Positions 11,446-25,492 of a stretch of DNA of 64,000 nt are shown here, one piece after another. The stretch lies in contig CAOLHI010001821.1 of assembly GCA_948474755.1 (NCBI GenBank), forward strand, positions 414,416 through 478,415. The letters are read 5' to 3'. The first letter of the stretch is position 1; every line of letters begins with the position of its first letter. The stretch is from Ctenosaura bakeri (Eukaryota; Chordata; Lepidosauria; Squamata; Iguanidae). Under the pieces are notes generated by a model that was not told the DNA's origin, searched no databases, and was given only the letters and a program-made list of their open reading frames with translations. The translations under genes were made by a program, and so were the position numbers.

Positions 11446-13616
11446 CTAGCCAAAAGTCTGTCCAACAATTACAGAGAGCTATATTTACTTTAGAATTGGA
11501 CAATATCTGGTGTAAGGTGAGAAAAGGGATTCTTGAGAGGAGACTTAGAAGCCAGAAATAAGGCTTCGTTTCTCTCTAGAACCACAATAGCAAGCTTATT
11601 ATGAATATGATGGGACACAAGTTGCCAATGTGTTAACTACTACAGTCAGGGGAGGGATAAGTATGAAGTCTTTATGGACTGATTCTTTCAATTTTAGTCC
11701 CTTTTCAGAACAATGAGAACAGATGTCCACTAATCTCAGTGAGACATTTCAGTTCTATGTCCTTTGCACCATTCCATGATAATGTGATCTACTTATGCAT
11801 AAAAGGTGTTAATGAAGAGTAATCAATGAGAAGATCCTCTCACACATCACAGATTATCCCTACATTTGCATGCATTGTCTAGCACATGCCAAACTATGAA
11901 TAAATTTGATGGCTGACAATAGCACTTTTAAGACTAATTTATTTCAGCTTGAGATTTTGTGGATTTTTATTCACTTATTCAGATACATTGATAGAATTAA
12001 AGCTGCCAGTATTTAAGCAGAGTCATATAGTGGTGGACTGTAGTGATAGAATACAAAAAAAAAAAAAAAAGGAAGTTGCAATCCTGAATGCTTTCAAAGA
12101 GTTGAGTCATATGATACAGGTTTGTCGAGGAACTAGTCATTTGGTCCTGTGGTGAGAAGTTGGAAAGTGTATTCCCTTCCAGTAGGAAACTTTTCTGACG
12201 ACAATTATTTTGTTACATGAATAACTAATATAAGAACTGATGTCAACTCATTTATTATACTTTATTATACGTGTAGAGACCATTGACGTTCTTCATACCT
12301 GTGCTAATAGATTGGAATTTGTTAATACACCCCAAACAGAGGGAAAGTGGGCATAAAAACCAATGTTAAAGGATTGAGAAAATTAATGATAAGAATTGCT
12401 GCTGATTCTTCATATAAAGAAAATACACACATATTGTAAAAGTACTTAAAATCCAATTAAATCATTTTCAAAGTAGTCTCACATTAGAACCTAAAGATCA
12501 ACTAAGCCTCATTATCTCATTAATCTTCTTCTGTTATACATGTGCCATTACATTAATTAATCATTTTTTCCTGATCTATGAGTACAGTCTTCTTTGCCTG
12601 CATTTAGGAACTGAGTAGTTAAATCTACAGACTGCTGTTTCATCTGACCCATTTGTTAAGTTTCATATTTTGACCCAGTTTAGCCGTACAAATCCTAATA
12701 GATTCATCAATAAGCAATCTTATTAAGAAAAGAGCAGAGATAAAAATATCACTTCAGGAACAGTATAAATTCATAGTCACTTCATACATGGATGTAACCT
12801 TACAATGTGTAACTGCATGATGCATGTATATGCTTTCTATATCCCTCCTTTCTATATGCCTCCTCTTGGGTGATAGATAAAAGTATATATTGATTTGATC
12901 CTTTGATACAAGAAGAACAACTTTGCTTTTTGAGCTCACACTCCTGTGGAGTTTGAGATGAATTTTGCCTCTTTCATACCAATAAAGGAGATGGCTATGA
13001 TTGGTTGGTGTGCAGCCAATAAATACTTAGAACTTTTGGCAATTTTTATCCAATAAAAAAAATACACATTATTAAATCTGCTGTGAAAAATCATAAAAAT
13101 GCTGAGAAAACATTAATATTTTAAGATGTTCCACAATGAAAATGTGACATTCCATAGCTCTTTGAAAGCTTATTGGAAGCATTAGGTTGCACAATATTTT
13201 ATTTTGATTTAATATGAAGGCAGTTTTCTGTTTGGAAAGTATACCATGCTGCTGAAAACCAGCAGAGCTACAAATGGATTGTTGCGCAGTCTGTACAATA
13301 ACATGATTACTCTTTTATTCAAGGCCACCATTTCCATAACTGTCTATTATTCTACAGATTATAAGAATGCACATTGTTTAAGAGTATTAAGAGCTCAAAG
13401 TAGAGAGTAAATAAACTCTGTGGTCTTTTGTTCTTTTCATTAAGAATGAATTATTTAAGAATGCTACATATGGTGATTAAATATATTTTCCTACAAGTTT
13501 GTTTACAGAAGTGAAGATGCTAATGGAAAAAGTACTATCCATGTTTGCTTTACTGTTTGGTTTTCATATAACAATTAAGATATGAAAACAAATCACTGAA
13601 TTAAATCTAGAGATTA

Positions 13617-13772
<156 letters not shown>

Positions 13773-15660
13773 CTAAAGGGAAAGATGAATAACAATGTGG
13801 TCACGATTACTTGGACAATACTATGACAGCTACTCAATCAACTTTAAATTGCCAAGTATGATAACATATATCAATTATTGTTTATTATATCGGTTTTTGG
13901 ACCTAAAAATTAGATTTACAATGAATAATGTAACAAAAAAAATTAATAAAAACAATAACCTAATCAGTAAAAACAAAATAGATAACAAAACATTAAATAA
14001 AGAATCAGGAAACCAACAAACATCAAAACAGCTGAAACTCTCAATGCATTTATATGCATAATAAATATTAAAACACTGCAGGTACAACAACCTACTCATT
14101 ACCAAAGCTACAAATGAAAAATATTTCAGGACTGTGAAGATAGCAACTAATTTGGACATCAATTTGTATGTGACAAATCTGCTTCAGCAAATAAGCCTTT
14201 CTGCCAGCTAAAATAACTATGAGTGGTTCATGATGGACAGAAATTAGAGCTATCAGTCATAGAACATAATGTAGTTATTCTACCTTTCTCCTCTTTAACA
14301 ATGTTTGTATGTGTGCTATAAGGGGGAAAAAAGGCAGCAGCAATACAAAAACGTGGTGCTAGACTCCCTCAACCCTGAAATTTCTTGTTAGAATCACAGC
14401 AACTATACATTCACAAACTCATCTGAACATACTCTAAAAGTGTGGCTTTCTTCTTTCATACCCAAAAATCATAATGTGCCCTTAACTCCTGGCCTGTACT
14501 GATCAAGTCACACACAGCACAGCCTAACTCCATTATTGCATGGGATCATGATTCTTCCCCTATCTTTACCCCCATTCTATTTGCAGATGTGGTCAGGCCA
14601 GTAAAACCAAGAAGGGATTCATTTATTACAATCTGGGCAGACCATCACAAATGACTGATGGCCAGTGTTCAGCTTGGTGGGTCACAAATTGTTCAGACCT
14701 GCCTTAAATCATGAGCTATTCCCAGCTTAGGTATGGAGTCTTTATATGTTAGTAATCTCCAACAGGCTTCAGAGCAAAGTGATATTAAACATAGAAAATA
14801 CACAAGAGACAGAATCAGAATATGTTTTACATAAATCTACCAGATGCTTTAGTTATTAAGAACTGAATTATAATTGATTTTTCTATTCTTCAGCATCTTG
14901 CAGTGATGCAAAACATAAACATAATCTTCCTTCTAATCTGGACAGGATCAAAATGAGAACATAATCTTCATCTTTCTTCACCTAATATTTTCTGACAGAA
15001 GTCCAATTGAGCTCTCTCATGCCAAAATGTTCCTTTACAGGAGTAATCCAGCTGTTATGCCCAAATCTAGACAGTTTTATATGACTGTAAGGTTTCATTT
15101 AATGAGGGAATGACATTTGCTATTAGTTATTTCTTTTTGCTTCATATTTCAGATGTTATATTATAACACTATTATTGTGATTAGGCACCAAGCGGGTGTT
15201 TCATAGATGTGTTGTATTGTTTCATAAAACTACAGTAAGTTCATGGACACAACCTTTAGCTAGCAGCATATGGAGTTCCAATGAAAACGTGAAGCTTCTC
15301 GCCAGTTCAGATTTTTTTCTTGTCAGTTTTTCAACACTTGGGAAAACACTACCATTTTCCACCATTTTTTCAATATTTTTGGATATTTTTCCATTGCTAT
15401 TATTTACTGAGGCAGTCATATAGGCTTGCATTTATAAGGAATTACTATCTTATACAATGCTATAAAATTATTCATATCGACTGGCATTTATTAAGAATGC
15501 ATTGTATCACCCTCTTTATCTCTAGCAGACATCTCTATACTTCATCATGATGGAACTAAACATCTATATGTTAACTGTGGCCAAAATACATAGACATTGC
15601 AATAATTGTAGCATCTGTTATATGTATGATGGATATTAATCTGTCTAGAAAAACAATAAA

Positions 15661-15851
15661 GGGCCTTTCCACACTACATTGTTATTGTACTGTCAACATC
15701 CTGGGGAATTCTAGGGTTTGTAGTTTCCTGAGGCCAAAGAGCTCTCTGGCTGAAAATTCTAAATACCCTGCCCTAAACTGCAAGCCCCAGGATTCCATAG
15801 CATGTTAAAAGTGGAATAATAGCACTATAACAGTGTCATGCGGGAAGACCC
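15661..15851. mobile_element. Foldback MITE, core A, nearly complete
   Basis: The ends GGGCCTTTCCACACTAC and GTCATGCGGGAAGACCC are inverted. The interior is a large imperfect palindrome: TCAACATCCTGGGGAATTCT near the left against CAGGATTCCATAGCATGTTA near the right, with GGGTTTGTAGTTTCCTGAGG against CCCTAAACTGCAAGCCC. No clear target duplication. Copies: 2195, 22879, 25411 (half), 36401, 44771. Confidence 0.8.
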
Positions 15852-17348
15852 ATACTCTATTCATAAGCACCGGTTCTCTCTTCCTCTCTGTTACCAGAAT
15901 TTTATGGATATCTATCAGCCAGGATAGCATCATAGCTGTCACAGCTGTCAAAGACAGCCATGTCCACACTGGAGACTGTCTACACCCTGATACTTGTTTC
16001 TCAGGGACTAGTTTTTATATTGTCAATATCTGTTGGGTGTGGGATGGTGAGCCCTTCTGAGCATGTCCAGAGTGCAAAGCCACACAATGCTGTGCTAAGC
16101 TCACACTGATTGCCCCTAGCAAGAAAAACAGCCATGCAGATGCATTGTGTCTAGGCTAAATCAGCTATCTATTAGAGCAAAGCAGCATATATGATAAAAA
16201 CAATGTGCTTCAGACAGCAAGTCTTGAAGCAGTTCAAATACAAAGGCAAAACATCAAAATAAAGGAAGAAAGAACAAGGAATATACTGAACATAATGTAA
16301 GCTTTTAACCCGTAGTAGACCACACTCATACCTGCATATCATGTGACACATTACATGTTTAGTTCTCAGGCTTAGAGACAGGAACTTCAGGAGACTAGAT
16401 AGTCAAAACATTAAACACCATCTGTGTATCATAGGACACTGTGACCTCACTGCTCACTTCACTAGAAAAACAGTTTATGCTAGTCCACGCACATATATTA
16501 ACCCTTCAGAAACCTTGACAATATCTGCTCCAACAGAGATGGACTTCATTAAATCCCAGTAATACAGAAAAAGGTTCTCCATCTAGTCAGAGATGAGATC
16601 TTACTATCCCTTACTATCCGTTTATCGGAAGCCATTCAGAGAACAATCATGTCTGAAGTCACTCAGCCACTGTACCCCCACTGCCTGCCATCAGATTGCA
16701 TCAGCCTGCTTACAGGTGAGTGCATCAGCCATTAGATATTAGTAAGCCTTTGGTTTCATTATATGATGGTTTCTGTTTTGTGTATGTGCCTGTGAAACAT
16801 CCTTATTTCTCCTCAGACTGGTTTTGCAATTCCCACCTAATAAGGTGCCCTGTCAATATTACTTGGCCCTGACTCCACCCTTTTATCAGAACCTTTGTGT
16901 AACAGGGTTAGGGTCTAAGTGTTGACTTAAAACTAAACAGTTTATTTAAGGTAGCGTGTTCTCCTTATTATCAGTGACTTTAAAAAACTCAGGTTGACTT
17001 GGTAGTTATAAAACAAACTCTAACATTTATTATAGTAACATTGGAGATAAACTGTTCAAACTTTTGAGATTCCAACAATAACTCCCAGCCTTAGACATCA
17101 ATTCACTGTATCTTTTCCACAGCTACTTAACCTCAACTCAGCCAACCGCTCTAGCCAAAATCTCATTGAAAGCTCTCTTTCAAACAGAATCTTTGCCTTA
17201 TATAGAATTCTTCTCACCCATAAGCCCCTCCCACACAAACCACTGTGCTGGTTTTACTCTTAAAGTACTACTCCTGTTGCCTACCTACCCACCATCTAGT
17301 TGCACGTGAATTCCAAATAGCTGACTCCCACAGCAGCTTTGTCACAGT

Positions 17349-17560
17349 GCCTTCCAGTGGCTTGTTGACTTATGGCAACCCTATGAATTTCATAGTGTTG
17401 TCTCAGGCAAGGAATAATCGGAGTTGGTTTTCCCAGTTCCTTCCTTTGAAATGTAGCCTATGGGACCTGTCATTTTTTGGCAGTCTCCCATCCAAGTAGT
17501 AATCAGGGATGACCCTGCTTAGCTTCCAAGATTAGAAGGAACCTGGGTATACAAGTCATT
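17349..17560 (-). mobile_element. 5S-rRNA-derived SINE, reverse
   Basis: The right half reads GGCAGTCTCCCATCCAAGTA, then CCCTGCTTAGCTTCC: the complement of the 5S rRNA internal promoter region (GGAAGCTAAGCAGGG, TACTTGGATGGGAGAC). The left half, GACTTATGGCAACCCTATGA to CAGGCAAGGAATA, is the tail shared with the copies at 43912 and 29035. On the minus strand the order is 5S head then tail. Old copy with many substitutions. Confidence 0.85.
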
Positions 17561-20137
17561 CGTCCTTTGTTTACCATCTTTCAGATTATTTTCTCCTTAT
17601 CTCTTTGTTTTAAGTGAGATTGTCTTCATGCCTGGAACTAGCTAGTAAACCTGCACTTTTGATATTGCTCTGCTTAACACACACAAAAAGTCCTCCCCCC
17701 CCTTTAGACACACTTATTTCTGTTATTTTGAGGCTTCAAGGGCTTGAAACTGGCAAAATATACACCAAATCAGTGTTCACCCTGTAAAGATGCTCCTCTT
17801 CATGTGTCAGTGTTATGCTTCCATGTTCCATTCCTCAGGATATCAGTTTAAAATCTGTTGGAGGCTGCTTATTTCTGACAAATGATTATTTATAGCCACT
17901 CAAATGAGATCTCTAATTTTGTTCTTGTTTTCTCCAGCATTCCTGATACATTATCTGATGTGATGTGTTTGTTTTCTTTACATACTATAGAAGAGATGCT
18001 GATGAGATTGTCAGTTTCACATGATTCATTCAGTTCTGATTGGCAGAAATCAAGACACTGGATGGGCCTGAACTCTAGTCCTTCAGCTCAAAAAACTGAG
18101 CTGCTTGCAGTGTGATTTGGTGACAGCTGAGATTCAGATCTGGCCATGGGAAGACTAAAACAAACAACAAGCAGTCTAAGCTAGCAGATTTTTCTTTTCA
18201 GTTAAGAAAAGAATAAACAACTGTACTAACAGGAGAATACTGATATCATTATTGTCCTCTGAAGGCTACACTAGAGAGTGGCACTAAAAGTAAACTTAAA
18301 ATACAAGGAAGTTATCCACGGCCCCTCAGAGAAATCAAAATGAGACAACAAAAGAAAATCAAGTCCCAGGAAAACTAATCAAAGGCAAACATTACCTTCT
18401 ATGTGCACAGACCAAGGAGCGTCAATCACATATCACAGAGTCTGGTGTTGCTACTGATATTAATAACAATCACCATGGCAAGTTTCATGGGAGAATAGGG
18501 TTCAAGGATTTAAGGAGGATATGTGGCGATCATGGGAGAGTGCTGTCTCATTCCCTACCTTCATCTATCCACGCCTTAGGTGACACAATGCAAGAGAAGT
18601 GGCACAAAGAATATAGAGTTATTCTATAACATACTTTGTGTATTCTACCAAGAAAGTAGGGCTGTGCGAATATGTCCAGATGAGTTCCAAATTCCATCAT
18701 TCCTCACCATTTGTTATTCTGGTTAAGGATGACAGGATGTGCAATTAAATAAACTCTAGGAGGCTTATACATTCCCCACCCATGGACTAAATTCATATTC
18801 TTCATGTGTCATTGATGCAATACATCCAGGGAGAAACAGTTGGGGGATCCAATAGGGATAGAGTAGAGAAACGGGGTCATACAGGTGAAAGTTCTCCTTT
18901 TTGTCTTGTCCCTGTTTGCTCTGCTAGCCTGCCCTTAGCTCTGCTCGTATTAGTGATGAAATTAGTAATATTAAAATGCAAAGAATCCACGATTTTGAAC
19001 ATGCATGAGGCTTTATATCATCAAATCTGATCTAGTTTGTGTTCCCAAACCTGGATGGATTAGCTGTGTTTTTGGATGTGAAAATCTCATTATCTCAATT
19101 TTGATGTGTTTTCTCAAATCCCATTTTCCACTGTCCTTGTTTTGTATCTAGTTACAAGTCTTTTTCCCACACATACATTGCTATTCTCACTTTTAAAATG
19201 GACTTTTTCCCTAATGTGTGCATTTATCTACATATCACACCCAATATGTGCATTGCTTTTCATTGAGAAAGGTGTATTTGGTCATTTTTTTTTCTATTGT
19301 GCATTTTTTTTGGCTGCTTCCATTTTTAAATGTATGCATCTTTTTTGTGTACTTTATTTCTTTAAAATGTCCCATAAACTTTGCAAATGTGTTAATTCTC
19401 ATAGAGAGATACATTTCTTCTTACAATGAGTTTTGAGAGACTTACTGCAAATGATCTCTTAAGAGACTCTGAGAAACTCTTTGCAAAGGCTTTGATATCA
19501 TCAAGACTTCTTTGTCCAATCAATTCTTCCCCCTATCCTTAGGCAGTTGAGTCTATTCAATACTCAGTTTAACAATCTCACAAATATGATAAATCTTTGT
19601 CTGAGCTATACTCGAACTGGCAGATCTGTCAAGTCCCCCCTCCACCTCATCCCCTGCATAGACTACTCTTTTCCCACCACCAAGTATATTTCATGCCGCT
19701 TCCATGCTGATTTCTTTTCTTTTCTTTTTTTAAATGGGATGATGTATGCATTTTTGTATACATTTTTCAAATAGGTGAATTAGGGGATATATGCCCCTTT
19801 TGACTAAAAAAATATGACCAAAGTTTTGAAACATATGAAGTATTTTACATATTTTTCCCAACAATGTGTCCCTAAACAAATACGTTTTTTTACTGTACAG
19901 AAGCCCAGAAATGTAAGGATATCTCAGTTGAAGTTATAACAATGTGTGTCTGTGTTCAGGAATAATACTAACACTAATGTTAACACTATCAACAGAAAGA
20001 ATGCCACCTACTTATTTAGAGCTATCCTCAGTCAGTCTGTGGACAATAAACCACAATAACTGTGGAGGACAATAACTCAGATGGCATAATTCCCTTATAT
20101 ATATATGGAAACATATATACATATACACACACACATA

Positions 20138-20593
20138 GGCCATTTCTACACGAGGCAAGGGAATTGCTCCGTGCTGTTACTCACCGGATCTTCTGGCTCC
20201 TCAGTCTGGTCCAGGGTGAATCGGAGCAGTGTGAGGTCTTAGATCCACACTGCTCCAGCTTCCAAAATGGCGGCTTCTGGTTGGTCGTGGGTCCCGACCA
20301 ACTGCTGAAGCTCGCCACACCTAAAGCTCGCCCTCCACAGATCACAGGCTTGCATTGGTGCAAGCCTGCAAATCTGCGCAAGGGAGCAGGTACGCAATGA
20401 CGTGCTCCAGAAAAATGTGAAACCTCTTTTTTTCGGTCTTTAAAAAGTGCGCTGGAGGACCAGTTGGGGGTGTTTCAGAGTGGACTGAGATGTGGATCTC
20501 CGGTAAGTAGTCCGAACCTAGTCTGTTCCAAGGTGCAGACGACCTCCGTAGAGGACGCACTATGCCGTTTTAATTCCCCCATGCGGAAAAGGC
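20138..20593. mobile_element. Foldback DNA element (core B) inside a microsatellite
   Basis: The ends GGCCATTTCTACAC and ATGCGGAAAAGGC are inverted. The interior matches the 4641 element in the same orientation: CACTGCTCCAGCTTCCAAAA, TGGCGGCTTCTGGTTGG, GCTGAAGCTCGCC, GCAAGCCTGCAAATCTGCGC. Left flank is a TA/CA run ending CACACACACATA and right flank resumes TATACACACACAC, so the insertion lies within a dinucleotide repeat and a target duplication cannot be told from the repeat. Confidence 0.85.
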
Positions 20594-20620
20594 TATACAC
20601 ACACACACACACACACACCC
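20594..20620. repeat. (CA)n microsatellite, right part
   Basis: A CA run continues the TA/CA repeat found at about 20093-20136 on the other side of the foldback element at 20138-20593. Confidence 0.9.
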
Positions 20621-20624
20621 ATAT

Positions 20625-20820
20625 ATACCAGTAAGGTGTAGTAGTTTGAACGTTGAACTAGAACTCTGGAAATTAGGTTTCAAATCCCTGCTGATCCATG
20701 GAAACCCACTGGGATAGACATTGGCAACATCCCTTCTGAACAAATCTTGCCAAAAAAAGTTCTGTTGAAGATTTACCATGAGTCAGAAAGGTCTTGAAGG
20801 CATAGAACAATAACATGGTA
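20625..20820 (+). mobile_element. tRNA-derived squamate SINE, forward
   Basis: The A-box region GTGTAGTAGTTTGAACGTTG and B-box region AGGTTTCAAATCCCTG form a degenerate tRNA-like head. The body continues GAAACCCACTGGG, ACAAATCTTGCC and GTCTTGAAGGCATAGAACAA. The other copies here are reverse (38325, 39584, 39836, 50676) or forward (55236). This is the common lizard tRNA-SINE with a CAA-type tail; I think it is the family called Squam1 or ACA in the literature, but the name is from memory. Confidence 0.8.
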
Positions 20821-21264
20821 TACCCCTTATCCTTGACATCTAGTTTTCTATAGATAGAGATCATCCACAAACTTTTCCATATGGAATAAGAATATAGGTG
20901 ATCCCATTTGCAATCCAAAGCAGTTCTTCTAAGTCTAGACATAAATCTCCCACACCACTAATTCAACCCCATTTCCTGGGTTCTATGAGAACAAAGTGTG
21001 AACAAGAAATGGAAATTAGGAGCAGTCATTGTATATCATGGAACAGAAAACATGATAGTTGTGGTGGTCGTGGTGGTACTGCTGATAGCCTAAAATAGTG
21101 CAGACTGCTCATTTTCTAAAGCCCAGATTACTGTAATTATGAAACATTTAGAGTCCACAGTGTAGGCTTCTAAGAAGGTTTGACTGTGGAGGATCAAAGC
21201 CACAGCAAAGTTAGACCCCAAAACTCTGATCTGCAACTACATCAAATGATTTCTGCAACTTCTT

Positions 21265-21306
21265 AAGTGCAAAGCTCATTCCTGTCATGGAATGAGCTTT
21301 GCACTT
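21265..21306. repeat. Perfect 18-bp inverted repeat, 6-base loop
   Basis: AAGTGCAAAGCTCATTCC, loop TGTCAT, then the exact complement GGAATGAGCTTTGCACTT. No mismatch in 18 pairs. It is not part of a recognised element. Confidence 0.95.
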
Positions 21307-22108
21307 ATATTATTACTATATGCTAGAGTGAAAAGCCTTTCGAAATGCCGTCTGCAGGCAACCATGTCTCATATGCCTGCCAATAGTGAGACGTGGAGGA
21401 TGGAAAATCCTGCTGAGTTATGCGAACACACATCTTCAACTGTGTTTAAGAGATAATGTGGAGCTTGCATGTCTTTTCCCAAAGAGCTTTTCAGCAGATT
21501 TGTATGCTTTTGAATGGTGGTCTATCTATAATGCTTGTTATTGTACCTGATTTTAAAGCAGTTTTTAATGCTGCTTTTTTAGCATGTTTATGGTTGGTTT
21601 ATTTATTGTTTTTATTAAACACTTTGAATATCAGTGGAGAAAACAGTGTAAGAGCTGAGATAAAAGAGACGGATCATTTTCCCTACAGGAACAATACATT
21701 TTGAGCTTACTGCTCTTTGGACCAGCTAATTCATTCCCTGGAAATACCCTCCTTTCCTACTCCCTCCACCAAAATAATTAGAGATGAAGAAGAATTCTTT
21801 ATCATTTTTTAATTTTTTCCCAAAAATTTCAAGCCCCTTCATATTTACAATGGACATTTTTCAACAGTTTTTTTAAAAAAATATGTTACTGCATATTTGC
21901 CTCATTATATTAGCTTCTATAAAGCTAGAAGTATGTTCCCTCTTTGCATAAACAGAATTGGGTGGCATGCTTAGAATACAAGTTTAACTTTCTTTGCCAT
22001 TGTGTTCTTTTATTCCTTCTACCATCACTCCACTACTTAACTCTTCCTTCTCCTCTTTCTCCATCTTCCACCAAAGAGGCAGCAGGAATTCTTATGCCCA
22101 TGTATGTA

Positions 22109-22131
22109 CACACACACACACACACACACAG
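22109..22131. repeat. (CA)n microsatellite
   Basis: Uninterrupted CA run. Similar short runs occur at about 26010-26029 and 44128-44143. Confidence 0.95.
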
Positions 22132-22878
22132 AATTATTATTATGGATTACAGTCAAACATTGTCAAGCCTATCACCATCCACAAGACCACTCAATCAGTC
22201 CAGCACACCTCAATGTAATTGTTTTTTTCCAACCTAAGAATTGTATATCACCCTAAGGTAAATTCATGAGATTCTTCTTTGACATTTCTCACAGGCCACT
22301 GATTGAAGTTACCACTCAAACCTACATATCTAGTTGTATTTGAATCTCTAAAACTGTAAAATGTTCTGTAGGATCTATTCCATCAAGGAATGGTCAAACC
22401 AATCATCTAGAAAAAGAAGCTGTCAGACACAAATCCCCAGGTTAACAAATATACGTATAGCAAAACTTATAAAATTATTGCTGTAAAAAATAATAATGTC
22501 CATTTATTATATTGATTGGAATTTTTTCAAATTCTTTCATTTTTCATAAGAAAAAATATCATATTTTCATTATGTAAACGTTTTTCTCTTATCACAATAT
22601 ATGCAGTATGTACAAGTTACTTAGCAATTCAGCTGAAAAGGGCTAGAACTTTTTTCATATTAAGATGGTTTTACCTTTAGCCTTGCGTTGTTTTGACATT
22701 ACTCTGTAATAGTTACACAGTCCTTACAAAGTTTAAGAAAATATATATCTTGGAGTATGCATAATTTTCAATATGTACTCTTGAATTTATAGACAGAAAA
22801 AGCATAAAATAGAATTTCATCCAGACTATTATTAACATTGCAACTCATTGCAGTCTACAGGCATGCTTCAGTTAACTA

Positions 22879-23081
22879 AGGGCTTTTCCACATTGCATTG
22901 TTATAGTGTTATTATTTCACTTTCAACATCCTGTGGAATTCTGGGGTTTGTAGTTTACTGAGGCCAAGGAGCTCTCTGGCTGAGAACTCTAAATGCTCCT
23001 CCCTAAACTGCAAAGCCCAGGATTCCACAGGATGTTGAAAATAGAATAATGGCACTATAACAGTGTAGTGCAGAAAGGCCC
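22879..23081. mobile_element. Foldback MITE, core A, complete
   Basis: Ends GGGCTTTTCCACATTGCATT and GTAGTGCAGAAAGGCCC are inverted. Interior arms: CTTTCAACATCCTGTGGAAT on the left, ATTCCACAGGATGTTGAAA on the right, with TAGTTTACTGAGG in the middle. Nearly the whole element can fold on itself. No clear target duplication. Confidence 0.85.
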
Positions 23082-24302
23082 TCTGTCTTTCTACAGACAC
23101 CTAGTTCCTGGTCCTCCTTTTCCTCTGTCTAGCTAGATTTTTTTAAAAGTAGCATCAGCACTGGAAAGATGGTGAAAGAGAGGTGGAGAAACACAACAGC
23201 ATGTCTACCGTAAACACTCCAATAAAATTGCATAAATTGTGAATGAATGGATTTTTACTCTAGCTGACTCTACTGTAGCTGTGTCTGTTGGCATGCAGTG
23301 AAAACAGCAGCTGCCTCCAGAATCCCTAATTGAGCATGTGTGAACAGCAAAACAGAAAAATGGGACAGCCAATGAACCTGTCACACCAGCTACTCCCAAC
23401 AAGCATAGATCTATATCTGTTTACTAAAATGTAAATCATAAGGAAAAAAAATCATCCTCGTACACATTTTGGAAAAACCTTGGTCTCCAGAAGGTGCAAG
23501 GTATTTTTGTTTACTCCTGCACGATATACCTGACCTGGTTGTTTAATTTAACATATGTATATCTTTAATTCTGAATAGAAAGTCTGCTGAAACATTTTCA
23601 AGCTACTCTTCTTTCTTTGCAATGTTGGAACCTATTCTTATTTTTCCAAAGTGTTTTTGTCTTGAGTACCAAAACTTCTATTTAAGAAGCACTGTTCAGG
23701 AACACATGTACCTCTCTAACTACCTGTATCGGTAGCATTCCCCTGTCAACAGCTACTTAAATTCACAGACATTTTTCTCTCCCATAATTTCTCCTCATAA
23801 TGGCAAAGGCAGTTTTCCAAGCCATCTTTCCTAGAACATCCTAGCCCCAAGGGCTCACTCAGAAGCTAGATATTGGGAAAGCAGGCTGTTCAGTACCAGT
23901 AACATTTTTTTTTCTAATTACAAAGGAGATGGTCTTGCCTGCCTTCCCTCACGGCCACTGAGCAGCCACAAAAAGGTGAATCCTTACGTAGCACAATGCA
24001 CTGACAGGATTTTGGCCAAGGACTTTTTCTAAGTTTAACATTGCCACAGTTGGACATATGGCCTAACAAACTCCTGATAACTCCCTTTGAAAGGGAAGCA
24101 ATTATGGAAACTATTAGAAATGGAAAAACATCAGCTACATGTGATTTTCCTATGAAATAGTATAAATTACATTCACAATTCTTGGCTTCTAAGTAAGGAT
24201 CATCAGAAGCTGCAATACAGAAATATATGGAACCCATATCATTCTCATTTGTATGTGCAAATCAGTTAATGAAAATTGTGTAACTTCAGTCTCTAAAATC
24301 TC

Positions 24303-24365
24303 TTTATATCTAAAATTATATTTGGCTAAAATTATAATTAATTTTATATCTAAAATTATATTTGG
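24303..24365. repeat. 40-bp period tandem duplication
   Basis: The string TTATATCTAAAATTATATTT followed by GG occurs twice, starting at 24304 and 24344, with AT-rich spacer between. Confidence 0.85.
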
Positions 24366-25410
24366 TTCAGCAAAGACTAATGTTTCAAGCATATTAGACT
24401 ATGTGCTTTACAGTATATGCTTTAAAAAAGAAACTGACCACAGCTAAATGCTGGAATTACGATATGGGCATGAACCTTGGCTACTCCTTTGTACCCAGAG
24501 ATGCTGCACTGTGTTAATTTGGTATTATATTTTGTATTTTGGATATTTGCAGAGGAGTATGTGTTTTAAACTATATTCCTTCAGCTTCAAACATCACTGG
24601 TGGTCAGCATGCTTGCATTTTGCACCTTCTTACTGCAGCTAAGAAGCTGACACCATAAGTTGGAAAGACTAATATCCACCATCCACCATCATTCAATTGT
24701 CAGGCAATCTTACCATTTTAATCACACATCCATACACACATTTTATAGACAACTACAAGTATTTTTTTGAGATATGGTAGATTATATTAATGTATATACT
24801 TAGTCCAACATCTTAACTTTACTCCTTTTTCTCTTCCCCATCTTCTTCTTTTTTTATTTCTTTTTATATTTTTTTAAAAATCAAACTTAATATTTTTAAA
24901 AGATCATGCTGAAAACACAATGTTATATAAAAGTCCAGTAAAAACTGGCAATATTAATCACAAAGAAGTGGGGTGGGGAGAAGAAAAACTGTTTTCACCA
25001 TCATTGTCACTTCATTCTTATGGGGGTGAAAACCAGAAACTTATTTAAAAATGTTCAGTTTCCTAAAGTTACTAAAATTACTATCAAGGCTTTTCCAAAC
25101 CTGACATTCATTACAATTTTGTTCTTAACAGAGGTTAAGAAGCTTGAGCTAACAGCTTAACATTATTGATGCGAATTAAATAATTGACATTAGTGATAAG
25201 AACCGTCTAGTTGCAATATCAATGCAAAATGCAAAGTAAATTGTGAATTTTACCAATTACAATATGAATGTTGAACATATATGATCAACACTAATCTTTA
25301 GGACAATACAAATGCTGCAACTGTTTGATTTACTCGCACAATACCCTGTCTTCCCATCCAACTGAATGAGTTTAATAATATCTACTCTGTGTAGTGGCTT
25401 GAGTGTTAGG

Positions 25411-25492
25411 CCATTTCCGCATGAGTCTGTTATAGCGTGATGATTCCACTTTTAACCTCCTATGGAATCCTGGGGTCTGCAGTTTCGGGAGG
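25411..25492. mobile_element. Half of a core A foldback MITE
   Basis: Begins GGCCATTTCCGCATGAGTCT, then GTTATAGCGTGATGATTCCA, CTCCTATGGAATCCTGGGGT and CAGTTTCGGGAGGGGCC. The second arm is missing, so this is a one-arm remnant. A short reverse fragment of the tRNA-SINE tail (GTCATTTCTGACTTATGGCA-like) follows at about 25579-25622. Confidence 0.75.

Noticed and set aside
16540..16720. Exon-like stretch ending in a good donor (CAGGTGAGT)
   Set aside because: No open reading frame with family similarity, and adjacent FSTL5 exons already join in phase; an isolated donor-like string is expected by chance.
24303..24365. CRISPR-like repeated unit
   Set aside because: Only two copies in AT-rich vertebrate intron; a simple tandem duplication.
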